From assembly GCF_964355755.1 (NCBI RefSeq), contig NC_092670.1:28447795-28511794 (forward strand): 64,000 bases of DNA, written 5' to 3'. Origin of the DNA: Antedon mediterranea. Taxonomy: Eukaryota; Echinodermata; Crinoidea; Comatulida; Antedonidae. Below, piece by piece: positions 1 through 9,495 of this stretch; position 1 is the stretch's first letter, and every line of letters starts with the position of its first letter. The position numbers were made by a program, and so were the translations under genes. The notes beneath the pieces are model-generated. The model was given only the letters and a program-made list of their open reading frames with translations. It was not told where the DNA came from and searched no databases.

Positions 1-156
1 AAATGGTAATAAGCACAAAGCAAAATAAACATGTGTAAAAGTGATAATTACCGATTACACAAAATAAGTATTTTAAAAAATAATAAAAATAAGATATACT
101 CTGTATAATTATCATATTGCGTATACAGTACTTTTCACCATAAAGTTTAAAAAAAA

Positions 157-228
157 GGTTTCGTCCGGGCTCGAACCAGGTACCTTCTGCGTGTTAAGCA
201 AACGTGATAACCACTACGCCAAGAATCC
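157..228 (-). tRNA. tRNA-Val(AAC)-like sequence, V1 type, probable pseudogene or tRNA-derived repeat
   Basis: Read on the minus strand this is a 72-nt tRNA-like sequence. It has an A box TGGCGTAGTGG, a seven-base anticodon loop TTAACAC (anticodon AAC, valine) and a B box GGTTCGAGCC. A run of eight T follows the 3' end directly, as in a Pol III terminator. The acceptor strands GGATTCT/CGAAACC pair at only five of seven positions, and the T stem has a mismatch and a wobble. Functional tRNA is therefore doubtful, although the internal promoter looks usable. It recurs with the same flanks at 8534, 9173 and 11411. Confidence 0.65.
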
Positions 229-479
229 GCATATAACCATATAACTACATAACGCTGTGGTGTGTGTCACACATTGTGGCTTCTTAATTAAACAAATTAA
301 TGAACAAAAAATTAAAAATCCGGCTCTATAGCTTTGAGGACATGTCCCTGTAGTATGTTCATGCCAAATCCCAGCTCAATACTATAACGAATAAGGGAGG
401 AGTAGTACTTTAAAAATCGCACTTTTTACTCAATAGTGTCCAGATGGAGGAAGAGAAGGAGAAAATGAGTAAGTACTAG

Positions 480-525
480 ACTCGGGTACCCCGAGTAAAA
501 AGCACGAATGTTCGATACTCGGGGT
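480..525. other. Two mutually exclusive hairpins at the P/C junction
   Basis: ACTCGGG (480-486) can pair with CCCGAGT (490-496) over a 3-nt loop. The overlapping ACCCCGAGTA (488-497) can instead pair with TACTCGGGGT (516-525), enclosing a small GCAC/GTGC hairpin that is damaged in this copy (GTTC). Both pairings use the same central strand. Intact copies are at 9496-9541 and 11734-11779. Confidence 0.6.
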
Positions 526-544
526 GCAGCAAAAGAAGCTGTAA

Positions 545-572
545 TGACGTCATAAGACGGGATGTGACGTCA
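545..572. promoter_or_regulatory. Pair of CRE-like TGACGTCA sites, 20 bp apart
   Basis: Two perfect palindromic CRE/ATF consensus octamers lie at 545-552 and 565-572, with starts exactly 20 bp (about two helical turns) apart. CREB/ATF-family bZIP dimers are known to bind this motif; binding here is inference. Related pairs occur in five other C segments. Confidence 0.55.
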
Positions 573-826
573 CATACACATCAATAACCTACCAAATACG
601 GCTATATGGTACCATCTTCGAGACATCATATGGCTGCATCCGGATTGAAATCTAAAAATCCGGCTCTATAGATTTGAGGACATGTCCCTGTAGTATATTC
701 ATGCTAAATCCCAGCTCAATACTACAGCTAATAAGGGAGGAGTAGTACTTTAAAAATCGCACTTTTTACTCAATAGTGTCCAGATGGAGGAGAAGGAGAA
801 AATAGACTCGGGTACCCCGAGTAAAA

Positions 827-3800
827 ATATTTATTTTCAATTAAAAAAAAAAGAAAAAAAATATCCCTAGAGGTTCGCCCCACTACTCAGAGCACTCAAA
901 CATGAGCATTACCCGTTACGCCACAAACCAGTAGATGACTGAAGAGCTGATAATATTCTATTTATATGAAATGAATTATCAATCAATGAAAAATAATGCC
1001 ATGCAACTTTGTTTCTGATTTTAAAAAAGATCCATTTGTTTAGGCCTGTCATTCACAACCCTAAAAAATATCTCATTTTCAAAAAAAATATTTATTTTCA
1101 ATAAGAAAAAAAAAAGCAGTATCCCTAGAGGTTGGAACCTGCTACTGAGAGCACTCAAACCTGGGTATTACCCGTTACGCCACAAACCAGTAGATAACTG
1201 AAGAGCTGATAATAGTCTATTTATATGAAATTAATGATCAATCAATGAAAAATAATGCCATGCAACTTTGTTTCTGATTTTAAAAAAAGGTTCATTTGTT
1301 TAGGCCTGACATTTACAACCCTCAAAATATCTCACTTTCAAAAACAATATTTATTTTCAATAAAAAAAAAAAGAAACAAAATATCCCTAGAGGTTCGAAC
1401 CCACTAGTGAGAGCACTCAAACTTGAGTATTACCCGTTACGCCACAAACCAGTAGATGACTGAAGAGCTGATAATACTCTATTTATATGAAATAAATAAT
1501 AAATCAATGAAAAATAATGCCATGCAACTTTGTTTCTGATTTTAAAAAAGGTCCACTTGTTTAGGCCTGATTTTTACAACTCTCAAAATATCTCACTTTC
1601 CCTAGAGGTTCGAACCCACTACTGAGAGCACTCAAACATGAGCATTATCCGTTACGCCACAAACCAGTAGATGACTGAGGAGCTGATAATAGTCTATTGA
1701 TATGAAATGAATGATCAATCAATGAAAAATAATGCCATGCAACTTTGTTTCAGATTTTAAAAAAGGTCCACTTTTTTAGGCCTGACATTTACAATCCTCA
1801 AAATATCTCACTTTCAAAAACAATATTTATTGTCTATTAAAAAAAAGAAAAGAAAAAAAATATTCGTAGAGGTTCGAACCCACTACTGAGAGAACTCAAA
1901 CCTGAGCACTACTGGTTACCCCGCAAACCAGTAGATGACTGAAGAGCTGATAACAGTCTATTTATATGAAATGAATGATCAATCAATGTAAAATGATGTT
2001 ATGAAACTTTGTTTCTGATTGAAAAAAATGTCCACTTGTTTATGCCTGACATTTACAACACCCAAAATATCTCACTTTCAAAAACAATATTTATTTTCAA
2101 TTAAAAAAAAAGAAAGAAAAAAAATATTCGTAGAGGTTCGAACCCAATACTGCGAGAACTCAAACCTGAGCACTACCGGTTACGCCACAAACCAGTAGAT
2201 GAGTGAAGAGCTGATAATAGTCTATTTATATGAAATGAATGATCCATCAATGTAAAATGATGTTATGCAACTTTGTTTCTGATTTAAAAAAAGGTCCACT
2301 TGGTTATAGGCTTGACATAAAAATATCTCACTTTAAAAAACAATATTTATTTTCAAATAAAAAAAAAAGAAAACAAAATATTCATAGAGGTTTGAACCCA
2401 CTACTGAGAGAACTCAAACCTGAGCATTACCGGTTACGCCACAAACCAGTAGATGAGTGAAGAGATGATAATAGTCTATTTATATGAAATGCTGAATAAT
2501 CCATCAATATAAAATGATGTTATGCAACTTTGTTTCTGATTTAAAAAAAGGTCCACTTGGTTTGGCTTGACATTTAAAACTATAAAAATATCTCACTTTC
2601 AAAAACAATATTTATTTTCAAATATAAAAAAAAGAAAAAAAAATATTCATAGAGGTTTGAACCCACTACTGAGAGAACTCAAACCTGAGCATTACCGGTT
2701 AAGCAACAAACCAGTATATGAGTGAAGAGCTGATAATAGTCTATTTATATGAAATGCTGAATAATCCATCAATGTAAAATGATGTTATGCAACTTTGTTT
2801 CTGATTTAAAAAAAGGTCCACTTGGTTAGGCTTGACATTTAAAACCATAAAAATATCTCACTTTCAAAAACAATATTTATTTTCAAATAAAAAAAAAAAA
2901 AAAAATATCCCTAGAAGTTCGAACCCACTATTGAAATCACTCAAACCTGAGCATTACCCGTTACGCCGGAAACCAGTATATGACTGAAGAGCTGATAATA
3001 GTCTATTTATATGAAATGGATGATCAATCAATGAAAAATAATGCCATGCAACTTTGTTTCTGATTTTAAAAAAGGTTCACTTGTTTAGGCCTGACATTTA
3101 CAACCCTCAAAATATCTCACTTTCAAAAACAATATTTATTTTCAATTAAAAAAAAAAAGAAACAAAATATCCGTAGAGGTTCGAACCCACTAGTGAGAGC
3201 ACTCAAACTTGAGTATTAGCCGTTACGCCACAAACCAGTAGATGACTGAAGAGCTGATAATACTCTATTTATATGAAATAAATAATAAATCAATGAAAAA
3301 TAATGCCATGCAACTTTGTTTCTGATTTTAAAAAAGGTCCACTTGTTTAGGCCTGACATTTACAACCCTCAAAATATCTCATTTCAAAAACAAGATTTAT
3401 TTTCAATTTAAAAAAAAAATAAAAAAAAATCCCTAGAGGTTCGACCCACTACTCAGAGCACTCAAACCTGAGCATTACCCGTTACGCCGCAAACCAGTAT
3501 ATGACTGAAGAGCTGATAATAGTCTATTTATATGAAATGGATGATCAATCAATGAAAAATAATGCCATGCAACTTTGTTTCTGATTTTAAAAAAGGTTCG
3601 CTAGTTTAGGCCTGACAGTTGCAACCCTCAAAATATCTCACTTTCAAAAACAATATTTATTTTCAATTAAAAAAAAAAGAAAGGAAATATCCCTAGAGGT
3701 TCGAACCCACTACTGCGAACACTCAAACCTGAGCATTACCCGTTACGCCACAAACCAGTAGATGACTGAGTAGCTGATAATAGTCTATATATATGAAATG

Positions 3801-4178
3801 AATAATCAATCAATGAAAAATAATGCCATGCAACTTTGTTTCTGATTTTTAAAAATGTCCACTTGTTTAGGCCTGACATTTACAACCCTCAAAATATCTC
3901 ACTTTTAAAAAACCATATTTATTTTCAATTTAAAAAAAAAAGAAAAAACAATATCCCTAGAGGTTGGAACCCGCTACTGAGAGCACTCAAACCTGAGCAT
4001 TACCCGTTAGGCCACAAACCAGTAGATGACTGAAGAGCTGATAATAGTCTATTTATATGAAATGAATGATCAATCAATGAAAAATAATGCCATGCAACTT
4101 TGTTTCTGATTTTAAAAAAGGTTTATTTGTTTAGGCCTGACATTTACAACCCTCAAAATATCTCACTTTCAAAAACAA
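827..4178 (-). repeat. T-array 1: about 13 tandem ~262-bp tRNA-like units
   Basis: These are tandem units with B-box regions near 864, 1122, 1385, 1600, 1864, 2128, 2385, 2643, 2903, 3169, 3430, 3691 and 3956. On the minus strand a typical unit has an A-box-like TGGCGTAACGGG, a small hairpin CTCA-GGTT-TGAG, and a B box GGTTCGAACC. About 9 nt downstream comes ATATTTTTTTTTC, a Pol III-type terminator. The remainder is AT-rich spacer. The D stem can form but the T stem is poor, so this is a tRNA-derived repeat rather than a working tRNA. The isotype is uncertain; the layout is Leu-like at best. Some units have a damaged B box (GGTTGG at 1122 and 3956, GGTTCGCCCC at 864). The short frames in this block are incidental. 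Confidence 0.8.
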
Positions 4179-4221
4179 GCACGAATGTGCAATACTCGGG
4201 GTACAGCGAAAGAAGCTGTAA

Positions 4222-4249
4222 TGACGTCATAAGACCGGATGTAACGTCA
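4222..4249. promoter_or_regulatory. CRE-like pair in C segment
   Basis: TGACGTCA at 4222-4229 and TAACGTCA (one change) at 4242-4249 keep the 20-bp spacing seen in other copies. A further GACGTCA occurs about 60 bp downstream near CGAGACGTCATATGG. Confidence 0.5.
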
Positions 4250-4589
4250 CATACACATCAAAAACCGCGCTACCAAATACGGCTATACGATACCATCTTC
4301 GAGACGTCATATGGCTGCATCCGGTATGAAATTAAAAAATCCGGCTCTCTATAGCTTTGAGGACATGTCCCTGTAGTATATTCATGCTAAATCCGAGCTC
4401 AATACTACAACGAATAAGGGAGGAGTAGTACTTTATAAATTGCACTTTTTGCTCAGTAGTGTCCGGATGGAAGAAGAAGAGGAAAAGATGAGAGAGTCCT
4501 AGACTCAGGTACCCCGACTAATAAAACGATATATACTCTATATCATTTTACGTATACAGTATATTTCACCGTAAAGTTAAAGAAAAATA

Positions 4590-4660
4590 GGTTTCGCCAG
4601 GGCTCGAACCGGGACCTTCTGCGAGTTAAGCAGACTTGACAACCACTACACTACGAAACC
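4590..4660 (-). tRNA. tRNA-Val(AAC)-like sequence, V2 type
   Basis: This is a 71-nt minus-strand sequence with a perfect seven-pair acceptor stem (GGTTTCG/CGAAACC), an A box TAGTGTAGTGG, a B box GGTTCGAGCC, a five-pair anticodon stem, and a TTAACTC loop giving anticodon AAC. A TTTTT terminator follows within 3 nt. One C appears missing before the T stem. The D stem and T stem each have a mismatch, so it may be a slightly decayed tRNA-Val gene or a tRNA-derived repeat. It is paired with a V1 copy 284 bp away. Confidence 0.65.
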
Positions 4661-4873
4661 TCTTACACCAAAAATGTGGGTTACACAAAGTTTTTTAATC
4701 CATTTAAATTACAAATAAATTATTATGTAATAAGCACAAAGCAAGATAAACATGTGTAAAAGTGATAATTACCGATTACAGAAAATAAATATTTTTAAAA
4801 ATAATAAAAATAAGATATACTGTATATCATATTACCTTATCAGTACTTTTTACCATAAAGTTGAAAAAAAAAA

Positions 4874-4945
4874 GGTTTCGCCCGGGCTCGAACCGGGGAC
4901 CTTCTGCGTGTTAAGCAGACGTGATAACCACTACGCCAAGAAGCC
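4874..4945 (-). tRNA. tRNA-Val(AAC)-like gene, V1 type, best-preserved copy
   Basis: On the minus strand the anticodon stem (TCTGC/GCAGA) and the T stem (CCCGG/CCGGG) pair perfectly. The anticodon loop TTAACAC gives AAC, and the A box TGGCGTAGTGG and B box GGTTCGAGCC are intact. A T-run terminator of about ten T lies directly downstream. The acceptor 5' strand GGCTTCT mismatches the 3' strand CGAAACC at two positions, which argues against normal processing. Of all copies this is the most likely to be transcribed. Confidence 0.65.
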
Positions 4946-4994
4946 GCATATAACTACATAACGCTGTGGTGTGTGTCACACATTGTGGCTTCTT
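4938..4994. other. Inverted repeat at the 5' side of the V1 tRNA-like sequence
   Basis: AAGAAGCCGCA (4938-4948) and TGTGGCTTCTT (4984-4994) are inverted with one mismatch. A smaller palindrome TGTGTG-T-CACACA lies inside. One arm is the tRNA's own 5' acceptor strand, so the repeat overlaps the transcription start region. The outer arms are also conserved at 7756 and 50707. Confidence 0.5.
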
Positions 4995-5070
4995 AATTAA
5001 ACAAATTAATTAACAAACAAGCACGAATGTGCAATACTCGGGGTACAGCGAAAGAAGCTGTATACAGACG

Positions 5071-7377
5071 TCACATCCACGTCAAACAGCGAAAATGGGA
5101 CATTAAGTGTTCCGAGAGCCGTTTTCATTGTTTAAGTTAGCCGGAGCCTTTTTTGATTGGCTATAAATAGAAAGTTAACGAGCATTTCGAGCGACGCGAG
5201 TTCTGACGTCCGTGTTTTATAGGCTGTCTAAATTTCCTTTTTAACGGGTTTATATTAAATTATATTGTTGTTTGATTTATTTCTGTTAATAAAGAACATT
5301 TATATTAAACAAAAACCACAACAATAGCAATTTTAGTTGATTATGGATTAATTTATTTGAATTCTAAGATAAACGTCTAAGCCAAGTGTAAACGTAAACA
5401 AAGCGAGTCATACGGCGAAAACAAAAAAGTGAAAACTAACTAATTTGTTAAAATAGCTAACATTAATTTGCAATTTTTAAATGAAATTCTGAAAACGCTA
5501 TAATATAGTCTTATATGCATTTTCAAAGATTTCCAAATATAAGCTTGGGGTTATTTTTCAAACAAATTCTATAAGGAGTTGAAGATAGTGTATTTTGAGC
5601 GAAAGTGCGGTGCGCGTAGGCCTAGGAATACGCGGCAAGGTTGGAATACTCGTTTCCTTAGGCGACGAGAACGACGGAAAATGCGCTCCATCACTGTGCT
5701 CTCAATTTTAGTTCTTGTTAAGTGGATGATGCAGAATCTTATAATATGGGCATATAAATTTTAAAATAAAGTGCTCAACTTTCATTTTTCTTATAATTAT
5801 GAAGATTAGTGTGAAGTGGGGACTGTTTGCATGCCTGAACGGCTGACTTGGTAAAATACTGAAAAATCAGTCAATTAGTTAGGCCTATAGGCTAATTAAT
5901 TAATGTACACAGTATATAATGTCATATTTTTATGAATAGAGCTAAACCTACTAGTAGGCTTACTAGTAATCTCATAATAAATCTGTTAATGTCACCTTTC
6001 ACTAACATATGATTGATTTAAGTATATGCTGAAAATGTTTACTTTTTATCGGAGCTAAAATGAAATTTCACGGTTCCCTGCTTTTTATTATAATAATGGA
6101 GCAATAAATGAAATACAAATACACACCAATTAACATTTTAACTTTTAATATTATCACAAATTGCACCTTAAAAATCAGACAACAAGTTTTCTACATGAAC
6201 TTAGCTAACATTTTTTGTACTAAGCCTAATCTTCAAAAGATTTACTATTACTGTAGTAGGCCTATTACCATTATTTATTTGCCGATTTGAAATGTACATT
6301 TAAACTTTATTAAACTACTGCACAACAACCAACCGCCACTTGAACCTTTAAATAAGTAAATTAGGATAAGTTAAAGTTTTTAAAAAATAAATGTCTCTTT
6401 GGCAATACATCTATAAATATCAATAATTACAGTATTAATAGTGCTTTTTGACATTATATGCCAGAGGTAAATTAATGACTCATAAGAAATTGTTGTTGCT
6501 TTAATGCTATTTGTATTGAAGTATGTAGAACAATCCTCTGGGGTCGGTAAAAAAAACAAAACATTCAATTAATAATAATCATTATTTAATTATATGTGTA
6601 TATTTATTCTTATTTTCTTAGGCCTATAAACAACGCGCGCCTGACAATGAACACGCGCCAATAATGCACGCACTACCCCACTATTATAGGCTAAAGCCTG
6701 GCTCTCCTACTGTATTACTAGGCCTAGACTATATTGATTTATAAATAAAACAAAGAGGCTTTGTAGAGTTTTATGATTTAAAACAGCTTTCCTATATATT
6801 ATATGTTGCCCTTATTAATTTACAAAACCACATTTTTTATCTTATGGCGTAAAAAATGATTTTAGCTACAACCATGTGTTCCATTTTCAATAGTGAAATA
6901 CCCAAGAAGGCACATGTTTAAGCAGCCATTAAAAAAAAATAAAAAATAACCCCAACGAGATTTTTTTATTAACTACTATTGAAAAATCAAATATTCAGAA
7001 ACTATAAAACCCACCTTCTCAAAAAATTGCGTTGTTTTATTACAGCCTCAACAAATTAGACAAAATTTTAACATTCGAATAGCCTAAAATTGTTTAAAAA
7101 ACATCGGTGTAATTCACCCTTGTTTCACACAAAATATAATGGGTTCGTCGATTAAAAAACAATATCACGTGGTTCGTAGATGCCTCGTCAAAGGTTTTCA
7201 TGAATTATTCATTAGTAAATAAAACCAAAAGTTCCAATTGGCCAGTTTGCAAAAACCTAAGATTTACTTTTCAAAACAAAGTTGCTTCCGGGTAATTGTC
7301 AACGCTGTCTCGTGTGCAAAAACGATTCGCTGCCGATAGAGGGCTCACTACTTTTTGTCCCTGGTGAATTGAGTGTG
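5071..7377. mobile_element. 2.3-kb unique segment, possible insertion with empty site at ~11098
   Basis: The left flank ends TATACAGACG and the right flank resumes ACGTATACAG. At 11089-11110 a paralogous module reads straight through CAGACGTATACAG, as if this segment were absent. An insertion with an ACG (or CG) duplication would have ends TCACATCCA and, inverted, TCACACTCA, which form a weak short terminal repeat. A deletion at 11098 through the 3-bp microhomology would explain it equally well. The segment has a TATA/CCAAT promoter near its left end, AATAAA at about 5289 and AATAAAG at about 5764. It has only short frames: a GC-richer stretch at about 5590-5760 is open for 61 codons but its first in-frame ATG is at 5681. 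No transposase is recognised and the rest is AT-rich unique DNA. Confidence 0.45.
5154..5200 (+). promoter_or_regulatory. Pol II-type promoter: inverted CCAAT box plus TATA box
   Basis: GATTGGCT (inverted CCAAT) is followed at once by a strong TATA box CTATAAATAG at about 5160-5170. A CRE-like GACGTCAC lies about 80 bp upstream at 5087. Transcription would be expected to start near 5192-5200. An AATAAA at about 5289 would make a very short transcript; one at about 5764 is also available. No coding product is evident. Confidence 0.45.
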
Positions 7378-7408
7378 ACGTATACAGTTAGCAAGTTAAA
7401 GAAAAATA

Positions 7409-7479
7409 GGTTTCGCCAGTGCTCGAACCGGTTCCTTCTGCGTGTTAAGCAGACTTGACAACCACTACACTACGAAACC
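7409..7479 (-). tRNA. tRNA-Val(AAC)-like, V2 type, degenerate
   Basis: The acceptor stem GGTTTCG/CGAAACC is perfect and the loop TTAACAC gives AAC. The T arm has extra changes (GAGCACTGG in place of GAGCCCTGG, plus a C to A change before it), so this is probably a pseudogene. The TATTTTTC terminator is retained. Confidence 0.55.
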
Positions 7480-7691
7480 TCTTACATTAAAAATGTGGGT
7501 TACAGAAAGTTTTTTAATCCATTTAAATTACAAATAAATGGAAATAAGCACAAAGCAAAATAAACATGTGTAAAAGTGAAAATTACCGATTACACAAAAT
7601 AAGTATTTTAAAAAATAATAAAAAATAAGATATACTCTGTATAATTATCATATTGCGTATACAGTACTTTTCACCATAAAGTTAAAAAAAA

Positions 7692-7763
7692 GGTTTAGTC
7701 CGGGCTCGAACCAGGTACCTTCTGCGTGTTGAGCAAACGTGATAACCACTACGCCAAGAAGCC
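7692..7763 (-). tRNA. tRNA-Val(AAC)-like, V1 type, U33 mutated
   Basis: The anticodon loop reads TCAACAC, so the invariant U33 is C. The acceptor 3' strand is CTAAACC, with a further mismatch. The B box GGTTCGAGCC and a T-run terminator remain. Probably a pseudogene. Confidence 0.55.
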
Positions 7764-7841
7764 GCATATAACTACATAACGCTGTGGTGTGTGTCACACA
7801 TTGTGGCTTCTTAATTAAACAAATTAATTAACAACTAGATT

Positions 7842-7864
7842 TAATTCGTCACTATGACGAATTA
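7842..7864. other. Perfect 9-bp inverted repeat
   Basis: TAATTCGTC-ACTAT-GACGAATTA forms a perfect stem with a 5-nt loop at the left edge of the replacement segment. It may be the end of a small mobile element, but no matching partner is seen at the right edge. Confidence 0.5.
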
Positions 7865-8174
7865 TAGGTTATATGCATTGATTTAAATAAAGATAATTGA
7901 TTTTTTAAAGATATATTGATTGATTGTTTTTCTCAGAATCTTTAATTATTTATAATATATGATAGGACCTTGCTAACGCGAATACAATAGCCGGTATCAC
8001 AATCCGATAAAAGATCCCTCTGCGTATAATGTCATAAACCACATTTGTTGTTACATATATTAATAAAGACATAAGTTACTTTTTATCTAGATTTCATTAT
8101 AAATCATGTGTATAATCTATACACTAAGAAATAAATTTGAAAAGACAATACAGATAATAAAAAAAAATCTTATT

Positions 8175-8246
8175 TCGTTTCCCAAGGTGAGACTCGATCT
8201 CGGTACCTTGAATGCCATAGACACGAGCAAAGACCATCGAGCCATA
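8175..8246 (-). ncRNA. Distinct tRNA-like sequence (not the Val type)
   Basis: On the minus strand an A-box-like TGGCTCGATGGT is followed about 40 nt later by a B-box-like GATCGAGTCTC inside the small inverted repeat GAGA-TCGAG-TCTC. A run of nine T lies about 10 nt past the end. The cloverleaf is poor and no isotype can be assigned. It may be a tRNA-derived SINE head. It is unrelated to the V and T repeats around it. Confidence 0.4.
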
Positions 8247-8258
8247 CACAACTGACTG

Positions 8259-8313
8259 AACCGGGACCTTCTGCGTGTTAAGCAGACTTGACAACCACTG
8301 CACTACGAAAACC
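8259..8313 (-). pseudogene. Truncated V2 tRNA-Val-like sequence
   Basis: Only the 5' three quarters of a V2 copy remain, from the acceptor 5' strand through the anticodon (AAC) to the start of the B box. The 3' T-arm half and acceptor strand are replaced by the preceding unrelated segment. An extra A is present in the acceptor strand. Confidence 0.6.
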
Positions 8314-8533
8314 ACTTACACTAAAAATGTGGGTTACAGAAAGTTTTTTAATCCATTTAAATTACAAATAAATATGGTAATATTAATAAGCACAAAGAAA
8401 AATAAACATGTGTAAAAGTGATAATTACCGATTACACAAAATAAGTATTGAAAAAAATAATAAAAATAATATATACTGTGTATAATTATCATATTGCGTA
8501 TACAGTACTTTTCACCATAAAGTTTAAAAAAAA

Positions 8534-8605
8534 GGTTTCGTCCGGGCTCGAACCATGTACCTTCTGCGTGTTAAGCAAACGTGATAACCACTACGCCAAG
8601 AATCC
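8534..8605 (-). tRNA. tRNA-Val(AAC)-like, V1 type
   Basis: Same structure as the copy at 157-228, with one extra change (CATGGTTCG before the T loop). The A box, B box, AAC anticodon loop and T-run terminator are present. The acceptor mismatches are shared with the other V1 copies. Confidence 0.55.
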
Positions 8606-8880
8606 GCATATAACCATATAACTACATAACGCTGTGGTGTGTGTCACACATTGTGGCTTCTTAATTAAACAAATTAATTAAAAAAAAATTAAAAATCCGG
8701 CTCTATAGCTTTGAGGACATGTCCCTGTAGTATGTTCATGCCAAATCTCAGCTCAATACTACAACGAATAAGGGAGGAGTAGTACTTTAAAAATCGCACT
8801 TTTTACTCAATAGTGTCCAGATGGAGGAAGAGGAGGAGAAAATGAGTAAGTCCTAGACTCGGGTACCCCGAGTAAAAATA

Positions 8881-8953
8881 GGTTTCGCCAGGGCTCGAAC
8901 CGGGACCTTCTGCGTGATTAAGCAGACTTGACAACCACTACACTACGAAAACC
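8881..8953 (-). pseudogene. tRNA-Val-like V2 copy with anticodon-loop insertion
   Basis: An extra base expands the anticodon loop to eight (TTAATCAC), and another extra base lies in the acceptor region (GGTTTTCG). The terminator side is fused directly to the hairpin of the preceding P segment. The A and B boxes remain. Confidence 0.55.
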
Positions 8954-9172
8954 ACTTACACTAAAAATATGGATTACACTGACAGAAAGTTTTTTAATCC
9001 ATTTAAATTACAAATAAATATAGTAATAAGCACAAAGAAAAATAAACATGTGTAAAAGTGATAATTACCGATTACACAAAATAAGTATTTAAAAAAATAA
9101 TAAAAATAAGATATACTGTGTATAATTATCATATTGCGTATCAGTACTTTTCACCATAAAGTTTAAAAAAAA

Positions 9173-9244
9173 GGTTTCGTCCGGGCTCGAACCAGGTACC
9201 TTCTGCGTGTTAAGCAAACGTGATAACCACTACGCCAAGAATCC
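9173..9244 (-). tRNA. tRNA-Val(AAC)-like, V1 type
   Basis: Essentially identical to 157-228 and 11411-11482, including acceptor mismatches, the AAC loop, intact A and B boxes and an eight-T terminator. It belongs to the block copied three times in the left 13 kb. Confidence 0.6.
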
Positions 9245-9495
9245 GCATATAACCATATAACTACATAACGCTGTGGTGTGTGTCACACATTGTGGCTTCT
9301 TAATTAAACAAATTAATTAACAAAAAATTAAAAATCCGGCTCTATAGCTTTGAGGACATGTCCCTGTAGTATGTTCATGCCAAATCCCAGCTCAATACTA
9401 CAACGAATAAGGGAGGAGTAGTACTTTAAAAATCGCACTTTTTACTCAATAGTGTCCAGATGGAGGAAGAAGAGGAGAAAATGAGTAAGTCCTAG

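Larger units (their letters stand above)
1..826. repeat. Composite module copy 1 (V1 tRNA-Val-like, P, C, P)
   Basis: The order is an AT-rich flank, a V1 tRNA-Val-like sequence on the minus strand, a spacer, a P segment (from about 313), a C segment (from about 502) and a second P segment (from about 659). The last P segment runs directly into a T-array. P begins near CCGGCTCTATAG, contains the palindrome GGACATGTCC, and ends in the hairpin ACTCGGG-TAC-CCCGAGT. C carries GCACGAATGTGC-like and TGACGTCA motifs. The same order recurs at about 9020-9853 and 11257-12091. The join P to T (GAGTAAAAATATTTATTTTC) is the same each time, so the whole block was duplicated together with the first T units. 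No protein-coding potential is seen. Confidence 0.8.
4179..5070. repeat. Composite module copy 2 (C, P, V2, V1, truncated C)
   Basis: T-array 1 stops inside its AAAAACAA tract and a C segment starts at GCACGAATGTGC. A P segment (from about 4340), two tRNA-Val-like sequences 284 bp apart, and the beginning of another C segment (from about 5019) follow. That last C segment is interrupted at 5070. The whole block is nearly identical to 49947-50830, about 45.77 kb away, including its T-array left flank. Confidence 0.8.
7834..8258. other. Unrelated AT-rich piece replacing part of a composite module
   Basis: After AATTAATTAACAA the expected C or P segment is absent. About 425 bp of AT-rich sequence follow, beginning with a perfect 9-bp inverted repeat (7842-7864) and ending in a different tRNA-like sequence (about 8175-8246). 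The piece joins a V2 copy inside its T arm at 8258/8259. No coding frame is credible; the 63-codon minus frame is a shadow of the tRNA-like sequences. Confidence 0.5.

Noticed and set aside
5154-5340. Solo LTR of a Gypsy-like retrotransposon (TATA then AATAAA about 125 bp later)
   Set aside because: No convincing TG...CA ends, target duplication, primer-binding site or gag/pol nearby.
5579-5764. 61-codon basic frame in the 2.3-kb segment
   Set aside because: It has no ATG until codon 35 and no recognisable domain; kept only as a remark on that segment.
6108-6568. 60- and 62-codon frames in AT-rich DNA
   Set aside because: Low-complexity composition, no motif and no promoter or splice context.
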